Below, one piece after another: positions 7,850 to 15,494 of a stretch of 64,000 nucleotides of DNA. The stretch spans positions 1 to 64,000 of the forward strand of contig JAQXEK010000023.1 of the NCBI GenBank assembly GCA_029250885.1. The letters are read 5' to 3'. The DNA is from Planctomycetota bacterium (GTDB lineage Bacteria > Planctomycetota > UBA1135 > GCA-002686595). The notes under the pieces are model-generated. The model did not search any database and had not been told where the DNA came from. It saw only the letters and a program-made list of their open reading frames with translations. The stretch's first letter is position 1. Each line of letters starts with the position of its first letter. Made by a program: the position numbers and the translations under genes.

Positions 7850-10468
7850 ATGGCCCTGTCTTCCTATCAAGGAGTGCGTCTCGCCTCCTTTACTCTCGCT
7901 TGCATCGCTTGGTCCGCTTCGTCGGTTCAGGCTGCGGGCTTCGTCTTTGGGTGGACACCGGTCCAGGTCCAAGATGACGGCACTGCGCCGTCCATACCCA
8001 GCGTGCTGCGCATCGAGGTCGAGGGCAACCGCCGCTTCACCGACTCCCAACTGATCGCGGCCCTAGGCCAGCGCGTTGGCGAGGACATCGACCCCCAGCG
8101 CATCTCCACGGGCATCGAGAACCTTTGGAGCAGCTTCCACGTGCGCTCGATTGTTGAGCAGCGCCCCGTGGACGGCGGTATCGAGCTGCGCCTGGTTGTC
8201 GAGGAGATGGCCGTGGACCTTGAGCCGCGCTTTGTGGGCAACTTGGGCATCGACGACAATCAGCTGCGCGAGTGGTCCGGCGTGCCGGTAGGGGGCGAGC
8301 TCTTCCTGCACGAAGCGCCTTTGATCCGCCAGCGGCTCTTGGACTCCTACCGCCGTGAGGGATACCACTTCGCCGAGGTTGACGTGGTGACGCCCGACGC
8401 GCCCAAGCCTGGCGAGGCGACCGATGCGCCAATCAACGACGTGATCTTTCAGGTGCGCGAAGGCCCACAGGTCATGGTCGACGACATGCAGGTCACAGGT
8501 GCGACGTCCTTCCCCGACACGGGCTTCCTGTTCTGGAGCTCTTCCTTTTCAGAAGTGTCCGATGCCGAGCTGACGGGCTCTCGCTTTCTGTGGATCCTGC
8601 GCGATGAGTTTGTCGAGCGTACCCTCGAAGCCGACCTGATCGCCATGCGCCAGGTCTATCGCGACAATGGTTGGTTCGACGCGATTGTCGAGGTCGATCG
8701 GCTCGAGTTCAACGACGACCGCGACCGCGTTGTGATCCACATCCTAGTGGATGAAGGCGAGCGCTATGAAATCGGCGAGCTGCGCTTCGAAGGTGTGGAG
8801 CTTGTGGATGGTCAAGAGCGACCCGCGGAGCTCTACTACAGCGCCGCGGAGCTCGAGGCCCTCTGCGTGCAAACGCCGGGTACACCCTACACCAAGCTTG
8901 GGGTCATCCGGGACCAGCGCGCTGTGACTAGCCGCTATGGCGAGGACGGCTACATCGCTCACTCGACCTTGGGCAATACGGCCAGCTTCAGATTCTTGAC
9001 GCCGACCCTGGTCTACGACGTGGAGAACCACCTCGTGCATGTCACTTACCACCTGTCCCAGGGTAAGCAGCAGTACATTCGCGAGATCAAGCTGCGCGGC
9101 AATGTCCACACCCAGGACCGCGTGCTGCGGCGCCTATTGACTGTTGATCCGGGGGATGTTGCGGACCTTGGGGACATCAACTCGTCCCTGCGCCGGTTGC
9201 GCGGAACGGGCTTCTTTTCGGACCCGATGAACCGTGGTAATCACCGCGAGCCAAGCTTCCGTTTTATTGAAACCGAAGACGGGGACCCGAACTGGAAGGA
9301 CCTTGAATTTGAAGTGGAGGAGGGCAACGACCTGCAGTTCACCTTCACCGGTAACTTCAGCTTCGATACCGGCGTATACGGCGGCGTGCAGGTCACCAAG
9401 AACAACTTCGCCATCGGCGCTTTGCCGAGCTCGCCCTGGGCGATGTTCGGCGAAATCCAAGATAAGCGCGCCTTCCACGGCGCAGGCGAGACCCTGTCCC
9501 TCAACATCCAGCCCGGCACGGAGTTCTCCCAGTACCGCGTGCATTGGGACGATCCCGACATCCTAAAGCGCCACCGCGATCGCTATGGCTTCTCGGTCGA
9601 TGGCCTGCGCAGCTTTCGCTTTTACGAGCCCTACGACGAGCGCCGTACGAGCCTCAGTACACGCATCACCAAGCAGTTGACCGCAGACTCCGCATTCTGG
9701 GGCGGATTTGGCCTGGGCACTGTTCGTGTCTCGGACTTAAAACAATCGGGCGCGCCGTCGATCTTTTCGCCCCTGGACGTCCCGCAGCTGCTCGCGAACC
9801 AAGAGGGCACCAACAAGCTGGGCTTCGTGGAGTTAGGCTACCGCAAGCGCACCCTCGACTCGCGCTACGTGCCCCGCGAGGGAATCGAACTGACGAGCAC
9901 TGCAAGTATCTACAACGAGTCCCTGGCCAGCGATTTTGACTTCTACAAGTTAGACCTGCGAGCGACCCACTACGGCCAGTTTGGCGACGAATTCGATTCG
10001 ATCCGCACGGGCTGGCGCCTGTCCGGTGGACTTGGCGTGGCCCAGGGCTATGGCGACACGGATGACGTGCCTTACACCGAGCGCTTCTTCCTCGGCGGCA
10101 CGGGCAAAAACTTCGGTATCCGTGGCTTCAGGAACCGCGGGGTCGGTCCGAACGAGGAGACCTACGCCCAGGGTGGAGAGTCCTTTGCGCGCGCCAGTGT
10201 CGGCTACCGCTTCCCGGTCATCACGTCCCGGACGTCTGGCTCCATCGAGCCCTTCGAGGTCATGCGCGGCGAGGTCTTTCTGGATGCGGGCATCTTGGAC
10301 CCGGATCCCTTCTCTTTCGACTTGGACGAGGTCCGCGCCTCTACAGGCCTGTCCCTCAGCCTGATGATCTTCCCCCAGGTCCCAATCACCTTCAGCTTCG
10401 GCTTCCCGTTGATCGACGGCGAGGATGATGAGAAGCGCGTCTTCAACTTCTCTATCGGCTTCAGTTGA
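7850..10468 (+). CDS. bamA: Outer membrane assembly protein BamA (Omp85 family)
   Basis: 872 residues. A signal peptide (ASFTLACIAWSASSVQAAG) is followed by tandem POTRA domains, beginning with IPSVLRIEVEGNRRFTDSQL and continuing to about residue 480. A C-terminal 16-strand beta-barrel carries FGIRGFRNRG, matching the Omp85 loop-6 VRGF/Y motif. BamA folds and inserts outer-membrane barrel proteins. It is a little longer than E. coli BamA (810), with extra acidic segments in the POTRA region. Location just upstream of lpxD matches the common bamA-(skp)-lpxD gene order, here without a skp gene. TamA or another Omp85 paralogue is possible but less likely given the neighbours. Confidence 0.9.
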   Translation: MALSSYQGVRLASFTLACIAWSASSVQAAGFVFGWTPVQVQDDGTAPSIPSVLRIEVEGNRRFTDSQLIAALGQRVGEDIDPQRISTGIENLWSSFHVRSIVEQRPVDGGIELRLVVEEMAVDLEPRFVGNLGIDDNQLREWSGVPVGGELFLHEAPLIRQRLLDSYRREGYHFAEVDVVTPDAPKPGEATDAPINDVIFQVREGPQVMVDDMQVTGATSFPDTGFLFWSSSFSEVSDAELTGSRFLWILRDEFVERTLEADLIAMRQVYRDNGWFDAIVEVDRLEFNDDRDRVVIHILVDEGERYEIGELRFEGVELVDGQERPAELYYSAAELEALCVQTPGTPYTKLGVIRDQRAVTSRYGEDGYIAHSTLGNTASFRFLTPTLVYDVENHLVHVTYHLSQGKQQYIREIKLRGNVHTQDRVLRRLLTVDPGDVADLGDINSSLRRLRGTGFFSDPMNRGNHREPSFRFIETEDGDPNWKDLEFEVEEGNDLQFTFTGNFSFDTGVYGGVQVTKNNFAIGALPSSPWAMFGEIQDKRAFHGAGETLSLNIQPGTEFSQYRVHWDDPDILKRHRDRYGFSVDGLRSFRFYEPYDERRTSLSTRITKQLTADSAFWGGFGLGTVRVSDLKQSGAPSIFSPLDVPQLLANQEGTNKLGFVELGYRKRTLDSRYVPREGIELTSTASIYNESLASDFDFYKLDLRATHYGQFGDEFDSIRTGWRLSGGLGVAQGYGDTDDVPYTERFFLGGTGKNFGIRGFRNRGVGPNEETYAQGGESFARASVGYRFPVITSRTSGSIEPFEVMRGEVFLDAGILDPDPFSFDLDEVRASTGLSLSLMIFPQVPITFSFGFPLIDGEDDEKRVFNFSIGFS

Positions 10469-10508
10469 TGGGTTTCGGGCCTCCCATGGCCCATATCCAA
10501 AACGTGGG

Positions 10509-10539
10509 TTGACAGTTTTTGGCCCGGCGGCTTCACTAT
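10509..10539 (+). promoter_or_regulatory. Possible promoter upstream of lpxD
   Basis: TTGACA at 10509-10514 is a perfect -35 hexamer. The best -10 candidate is CACTAT at 10534-10539 with a long 19-base spacer. It lies in the 138-base gap between bamA and lpxD and would give the lpx genes their own transcript. The weak -10 keeps this speculative. Confidence 0.3.
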
Positions 10540-10606
10540 TGGGCCCCGTTTTCCCCGCGCAGCCGCACAGTAGGCCGCGCAAGGCTCCTAGGTTGGAGCA
10601 GACACC

Positions 10607-11662
10607 ATGACGAAGTACACCCTTAAGGAGCTCGCCGACTTGCTTGGCGCAGAGCTCCACGGCGACCCAGCCCTCGAGGTTGAGGGTCCCGCATCCCTCG
10701 GCGAGGCCACGACGGGAGAGATCTCGTTCCTCGCTCAACCGCGCTACGCGTCCCAATTGGCTAACACCAAGGCCACGGCCGTCGTGGTGGCCGCTGACCT
10801 TGAGGTCGAGCGCCAAGACATTGCACTACTGCGCGTTTCGGACCCCAACGCCGCCTTCACCAAGGTCGTGCAGGCCTTTGCCCCCGAGGCCACAAACACG
10901 GCCACGGGCGTGCATCCAACGGCCTACGTCGCCGACTCGGCCCAGGTCGAATCCGGCGCCTACGTCGGCCCCCTTTGCAGCGTTGCTGCGGGCGCGAAAA
11001 TCGCCGCCGGCGCGCGCTTGCTTGCCCAGGTGGCGGTGGGGGAGAACGCCACCGTCGGTGCGGATACGGTCTTGCATCCCGGCGTGGTTCTCTACCACGA
11101 CGTGCAGGTCGGCGCGCGCTGCCTCTTGCACGCCGGCGCTGTGCTGGGCTCCGATGGCTTTGGCTTCGAACCGACGCCCGAAGGTTGGAACAAGGTGCCC
11201 CAGTGTGGAACGGTTGTGGTGGAGGACGACGTCGAGCTCGGCGCGAATGTGACCATTGACCGTGCGCGCTTCGGCGCCACGCGCATTGGAAGCGGCGTCA
11301 AGGTCGATAATCTCGTGCACGTCGCCCACAACGTCATCGTGGGACCCAATGCTCTCTTGGTCGCCCAAGTCGGCGTCTCCGGCTCCACGGAGATCGGACC
11401 CTGGGCTATCCTTGGCGGCCAGGTCGGCGTGGCCGGACACCTGAACATCGGCCAAGGCGCCCGAGTCGCCGGTGGAAGTGACGTCTTTACGGACGTGCCC
11501 CCTGGTGTCGACTTCCTCGGCTCGCCTGCGCGACCCCGCATAGAGAGCCTGCGAGCCCAAGCCGCAGCTCGGAAAATCCCCAAGGTCATCGAAGAGGCGC
11601 GCATCCTGCGCGCTCGTCTCGATGAGCTCGACGCACTTATTCTTAAAGGAGGTGCGTCCTAA
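10607..11662 (+). CDS. lpxD: UDP-3-O-(3-hydroxyacyl)glucosamine N-acyltransferase LpxD
   Basis: 351 residues. The N-terminal uridine-binding domain (YTLKELADLLGAELHGDP) is followed by left-handed beta-helix hexapeptide repeats (about 105-300) such as VHPTAYVADSAQVESGAYVG. VDNLVHVAHNVIVG contains the catalytic His equivalent to His239 of E. coli LpxD. The C-terminal helix spans RILRARLDELDALIL. It adds the second 3-hydroxyacyl chain to UDP-glucosamine in lipid A synthesis, in the cytoplasm. Its TAA stop overlaps the lpxC start by one base (TAATG), and its last codons contain the strong ribosome-binding site for lpxC, so the two are translationally coupled. Confidence 0.96.
   Translation: MTKYTLKELADLLGAELHGDPALEVEGPASLGEATTGEISFLAQPRYASQLANTKATAVVVAADLEVERQDIALLRVSDPNAAFTKVVQAFAPEATNTATGVHPTAYVADSAQVESGAYVGPLCSVAAGAKIAAGARLLAQVAVGENATVGADTVLHPGVVLYHDVQVGARCLLHAGAVLGSDGFGFEPTPEGWNKVPQCGTVVVEDDVELGANVTIDRARFGATRIGSGVKVDNLVHVAHNVIVGPNALLVAQVGVSGSTEIGPWAILGGQVGVAGHLNIGQGARVAGGSDVFTDVPPGVDFLGSPARPRIESLRAQAAARKIPKVIEEARILRARLDELDALILKGGAS
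11645..11653 (+). promoter_or_regulatory. Strong Shine-Dalgarno sequence of lpxC-fabZ
   Basis: AAAGGAGGT is a full anti-16S match, 8 bases before ATG 11662, lying inside the end of lpxD. It contrasts with many genes of the window that show little or no ribosome-binding sequence, and fits high, coupled translation of the committed lipid A step. Confidence 0.75.
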
Positions 11663-12951
11663 TGCGCCAGCAACGAACTCTTAAGACTGCCATCGAATAC
11701 TCGGGCCCCGGACTGCACAGCGGCGAGGACGTCAAGGTGCGCATCCTGCCCGCATCCCCCGAAACCGGCGTGGTCTTCACGCGTACAGACCTGCCCGACT
11801 CCCTGCCCATTCCGGCTAGCATCGCTTACCACTCGGCCCGGGATCGTCGCACGCGCCTCGAGCGCGAAGAGGCCGAAGTCAACACCATCGAGCACATGCT
11901 GGCGGTCTGCGCCGGACTGCAGGTGGACAACCTGCACGTGGAGGTTTCTGGCGCCGAGCTGCCCGGCATGGACGGCTCGTCCCTAGAGATCATGCGCTTG
12001 TTCCAACAGGCGGGCATCGTCGAGCAGCGGGCCGAGGCGCGTTGCTTCAACCTGGAAGAGCCGGTCTACGTGCGCAACGGCAAGGCGACCTTGGTGGCCC
12101 TGCCCGTGGATGAGCCCGGCCTGACCCTTCAGTACATCGCGTCCTTCGACGACCCCGATGTGGCCGGTGGGTCCTTCCAGGTAAAGATCAGCCCGGAGTC
12201 CTTCGAGACGGAGATCGCCCCGGCGCGGACCTTCTGCCTGAAGTCCGAGGTCGAGATGCTGAAGGCGGCCGGCTTCGGCAAGGGCGCAACCCGCGAGAAC
12301 ACCCTGGTGTTAGGCGACCCCGAGTCCATCGAGCGTATCGATTCGGAGCCGGTGCGCCACAAGGTCTTGGACCTGCTCGGCGACCTGCGCCTCTTGGGTG
12401 CGGACCTCAACGCTCACATCATTGCGACCTGCTCGGGCCACGCCACGAACGCGGACTTGGTCCGGCGCTTCGTGGACCTGATGCAGCAGCAGGAGACCGG
12501 CGGCCTAATCACCCGGGAGACGGGCCTGGATATCCGCGAGGTCATGCGCCTCTTGCCGCACCGCTATCCGTTCCTGTTGATCGATCGCGTTATCGAGATC
12601 GACGGCTACCAGCGCGCTGTTGGCTTGAAGAACGTGACGATTAACGAGCCCTTCTTCCAAGGGCACTTCCCTCAGAAACCGCTGATGCCCGGCGTCCTAC
12701 AGCTTGAGGCCCTGGCCCAGCTCGCCGGTGTTCTGCTCCTGCGCAAGCTCGAGCACACGGGGAAGCTGGCGGTGCTGATGGGCATCGACAAGGTCAAGCT
12801 GCGCGCGCCGGTCTCACCAGGCGATCAGCTGCGACTTGAAGTGGAGACCGTGCGCATGCGCGGTGGAATTGGCAAGGTTCGCGGCACCGGCTCGGTCGCG
12901 GGAACTCTCGTTTGTGAAGCCGAACTGACCTTTGCCCTCACGGACGTCTAA
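11662..12951 (+). CDS. lpxC-fabZ: Bifunctional LpxC deacetylase / FabZ dehydratase fusion
   Basis: 429 residues in two domains. LpxC (about 1-285): YSGPGLHSGEDVKV, the zinc-ligand segment VNTIEHMLA, APARTFCLKSEVEMLK, PVRHKVLDLLGDL (two zinc ligands) and SGHATN (catalytic His). FabZ (about 290-429): LLPHRYPFLLIDRV with the active-site His, and FFQGHFPQKPLMPGVLQLEA with the active-site Glu region. LpxC performs the committed deacetylation of UDP-3-O-acyl-GlcNAc; FabZ dehydrates 3-hydroxyacyl-ACP. Both compete for the same 3-hydroxyacyl pool, so fusion may balance lipid A against phospholipid synthesis. All key residues of both halves appear intact. The fusion is known in Bacteroidota and some other lineages. 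Confidence 0.95.
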   Translation: MRQQRTLKTAIEYSGPGLHSGEDVKVRILPASPETGVVFTRTDLPDSLPIPASIAYHSARDRRTRLEREEAEVNTIEHMLAVCAGLQVDNLHVEVSGAELPGMDGSSLEIMRLFQQAGIVEQRAEARCFNLEEPVYVRNGKATLVALPVDEPGLTLQYIASFDDPDVAGGSFQVKISPESFETEIAPARTFCLKSEVEMLKAAGFGKGATRENTLVLGDPESIERIDSEPVRHKVLDLLGDLRLLGADLNAHIIATCSGHATNADLVRRFVDLMQQQETGGLITRETGLDIREVMRLLPHRYPFLLIDRVIEIDGYQRAVGLKNVTINEPFFQGHFPQKPLMPGVLQLEALAQLAGVLLLRKLEHTGKLAVLMGIDKVKLRAPVSPGDQLRLEVETVRMRGGIGKVRGTGSVAGTLVCEAELTFALTDV

Positions 12952-12956
12952 GAGCT

Positions 12957-13799
12957 ATGGCTACTAAAATCCACGCAACTGCAGTCGTCGGAACTGGCGC
13001 CCAGCTCGGCGAGAACGTCGAGATCGGTCCCCACAGTGTGATCTCCGAGCACGCCGTCATTGGCGACGGAACTCGCATTGGTCCCCAGGTCGTGATCAAC
13101 GGGCACACGACCCTTGGCAAGGACAACGTGATTCACGGACTTGCCAGCCTTGGCGGAGCGCCCCAGGACCTGTCTTACCGCGGCGAGGACACGCGCCTCG
13201 AGATGGGGGACCGCAACACCGTGCGCGAGTTTGTCACGATCAACCGCGGCACGATCAAAGGCGGCGGTGTGACCCGCGTCGCTGACGACTGCCTGCTGAT
13301 GGCCTGCTGCCATATCGCCCACGACTGTGAGATCGATAGCGGCGTGATCTTGTCCAACAACGTGCTGCTCGCGGGCCACGTGCGCGTCGGCCGCCGGGCG
13401 AACATCAGCGGCAGCTCCGCCGCCCAGCACTTTGTCACCATCGGCGCCCACGCCTATGTCGGCGGCCTGACCCGCATGGCCCAGGATGTGCCCCCGTACA
13501 TGATCCTAGAAGGTCACCCTAGCCGCGTGCGCGGTGTCAACGTGATCGGCATGCGCCGCAGCGAGATCGACGAGAGCGAGATTGCCGTCCTGCGCGAGGC
13601 CTATAAGGCGATCTGGCGCAGCGAGGGTATCAAGCGCGAGATCTTTGCCGAGCTCGAGCAGGCGCACCCGGAGTCCGATTGCCTCAAGCTGCTGCTGGCT
13701 GACATGCGCCAGACCGAACAGGGCGGCAAGGGCCGCTACCGCGAGAGCATGCGCGAGGACTTCATGCGCATGGGCCGCGAGCTGATCCTGGGCGAATAG
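12957..13799 (+). CDS. lpxA: Acyl-ACP:UDP-GlcNAc O-acyltransferase LpxA
   Basis: 280 residues. N-terminal hexapeptide repeats (IHATAVVGTGAQLGENVEIG onward) form the left-handed beta-helix. LMACCHIAHDCEI holds the catalytic His matching His125 of E. coli LpxA, and PPYMILEGHPSRVRGVNVIGMRR is the diagnostic LpxA segment leading to the C-terminal helical domain. It catalyses the first step of lipid A synthesis. It begins 5 bases after the lpxC-fabZ stop and closes the operon. The convergent acyl-CoA dehydrogenase gene ends only 7 bases beyond it, with no room for a separate terminator. Confidence 0.96.
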   Translation: MATKIHATAVVGTGAQLGENVEIGPHSVISEHAVIGDGTRIGPQVVINGHTTLGKDNVIHGLASLGGAPQDLSYRGEDTRLEMGDRNTVREFVTINRGTIKGGGVTRVADDCLLMACCHIAHDCEIDSGVILSNNVLLAGHVRVGRRANISGSSAAQHFVTIGAHAYVGGLTRMAQDVPPYMILEGHPSRVRGVNVIGMRRSEIDESEIAVLREAYKAIWRSEGIKREIFAELEQAHPESDCLKLLLADMRQTEQGGKGRYRESMREDFMRMGRELILGE

Positions 13800-13806
13800 T
13801 AGGCGA

Positions 13807-15450
13807 CTACTCGATCGTCGCCGCGACCACCAGACCCTCGAGGTCCGTGTCGGGGTTGGCCAGTAGAGCTAGGGCTGCTTCGGCACCGCGCAAGCGGCGG
13901 CGGACGGAGAGGCGCGCTAAGTTCGCGATCTCGTTCGCACGGGACTTGTTGGACTCGGGCGCAAGCTCTGCCGTTGCCTTCGCAAGGATCGCGAAGGCCG
14001 TGTAGAGGGCGACGGCGGTCTCAGAGAGTCGGGCTTGGGTCGGCTGGTCGCGCAGGATCGTCCGGACGTTCTCGCTGGCTAGTCGGCGGGTGTTCTCTCC
14101 TAGTTTCGCGGCCATGGCTAAGGCGGCCACGGCTTCCGGCTCGAGCTGCGGCGCGAAGTCGCCTGCCGTGGCCTCGGCTGTGGTCTCGGACTCCACCTCC
14201 TTAAAGAAGGGGCGCAGGCCTTGGCCCGCGATTAGCGTGCGCAAGATCTGGTTCGTACCCTCGAAGATCAGGTTGATTCGCGCGTCGCGAACGATGCGTT
14301 CAAAGGGGTACTCACGCATGAAGCCCATGCCGCCGGCTACCTGCAGGGCGTCGTTGGCCAGGGTCCACAGGCGCTCGGTGGCGAAGATCTTGCAGCAGGC
14401 GCTCTCCAGCAGGTAGTCCGACTCGCCGCGGTCAATCAAGCCAGCGGCCAGGTGCGTGCCCGCCTCCATGGCGTAGACGTCCGCGCGCATACCGGCCAGC
14501 ATCTCTTGGATCAGGCCGAACTTGGCGATCTGCTTGCCAAACTGCTTGCGCTCGGTGGCCTGTGTGAAGGCAAGGTCCGTGGCCAGCTTGGCCTGGCCTA
14601 TGCAGCAGGCCGCCAACCCGTGGCGGCCCGTGTTCAGGGTGATGAGCGCGATCTTGAAGCCACCTCCGCGCTCGCCAATCAGGTCGTTCGCGGGCACGCT
14701 GACCTCGTCAAAGGCGACCTCGCAGGTGGACGAGCCGCACAGGCCCATCTTGTTCTCTTCGGCGCTGACCGTGACACCCTCGGCCTTGGCATCCACGAAG
14801 AAGCACGAGATCGGGCGGTCCAAGAGCGCCGCGTCGGGGTTTTCTGGATCTGGGGTGCGTGCGAAGACCGCAAAGACCGTGGCGAAGCCCGCGTTGGTGA
14901 TCATGCACTTGGTGCCGCTGATCTTCCAGGAGCCGTCGGGCTGCAACTCGGCGTTTGAGCGCAGTCCACCGGCATCACTGCCTGCGCCGGCCTCGGTCAA
15001 GGCGAAGGACCCAATGGCCTCGCCGCTAGCAAAGGCGGGCAGCCAGCGTGACTTCTGCTCGTCGTCACCGAATAGCAGCACGGGCTTCATACACAGCCCC
15101 ATGTGACCGCCGATGACTGTGACCGTAGATGCGCAGCGGTTCGCGACGGCCTCCATGACCCGGCTGTAGGTGTATTGGCCCATGCTCACGCCACCGAACT
15201 CGTCTGGCACGATCAGACCCAGCAAACCCAGCTCGGATAGGCCTTCGATGACCTCCTTGGGGATCGACTTGTTTGCGTCGATGGCCGCCGGGTCGATGGC
15301 GTCCGCCGCCCAGGCTTGGACCATCTCCACGATCTCGTCGGTGGTCTGTTTCGTCTCGGCGTCGGGGGCCGGGAAGGGCAGGAAGCTCGCGGCGGGGACT
15401 CGTCCAAGGAAGAGGCTGCGCACCAGGCTAGGGGTGGTAATACTGGACAT
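13807..15450 (-). CDS. Acyl-CoA dehydrogenase (FAD)
   Basis: 547 residues. A poorly conserved N-terminal 35 residues precede the helical N-domain (LSELGLLGLIVPDEFGGVSM). The FAD/substrate-binding beta-domain has FALTEAGAGSDAGGL and KISGTKCMITNAG. The C-domain carries MGFMREYPFERIVRDARI and IFEGTNQILRTLIAG, whose Glu is the expected catalytic base. A C-terminal extension of about 150 residues resembles that of VLCAD/ACAD9-type dehydrogenases, which act on long chains. It catalyses the first beta-oxidation step. It is the last gene of the thiolase-hydratase-dehydrogenase operon, 44 bases after the preceding stop. Confidence 0.93.
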   Translation of the reverse strand: MSSITTPSLVRSLFLGRVPAASFLPFPAPDAETKQTTDEIVEMVQAWAADAIDPAAIDANKSIPKEVIEGLSELGLLGLIVPDEFGGVSMGQYTYSRVMEAVANRCASTVTVIGGHMGLCMKPVLLFGDDEQKSRWLPAFASGEAIGSFALTEAGAGSDAGGLRSNAELQPDGSWKISGTKCMITNAGFATVFAVFARTPDPENPDAALLDRPISCFFVDAKAEGVTVSAEENKMGLCGSSTCEVAFDEVSVPANDLIGERGGGFKIALITLNTGRHGLAACCIGQAKLATDLAFTQATERKQFGKQIAKFGLIQEMLAGMRADVYAMEAGTHLAAGLIDRGESDYLLESACCKIFATERLWTLANDALQVAGGMGFMREYPFERIVRDARINLIFEGTNQILRTLIAGQGLRPFFKEVESETTAEATAGDFAPQLEPEAVAALAMAAKLGENTRRLASENVRTILRDQPTQARLSETAVALYTAFAILAKATAELAPESNKSRANEIANLARLSVRRRLRGAEAALALLANPDTDLEGLVVAATIE

Positions 15451-15494
15451 TTTCGGAGAAGAGGCCGGGATGCGCGCCTGTCGGCGTGCGGTAC

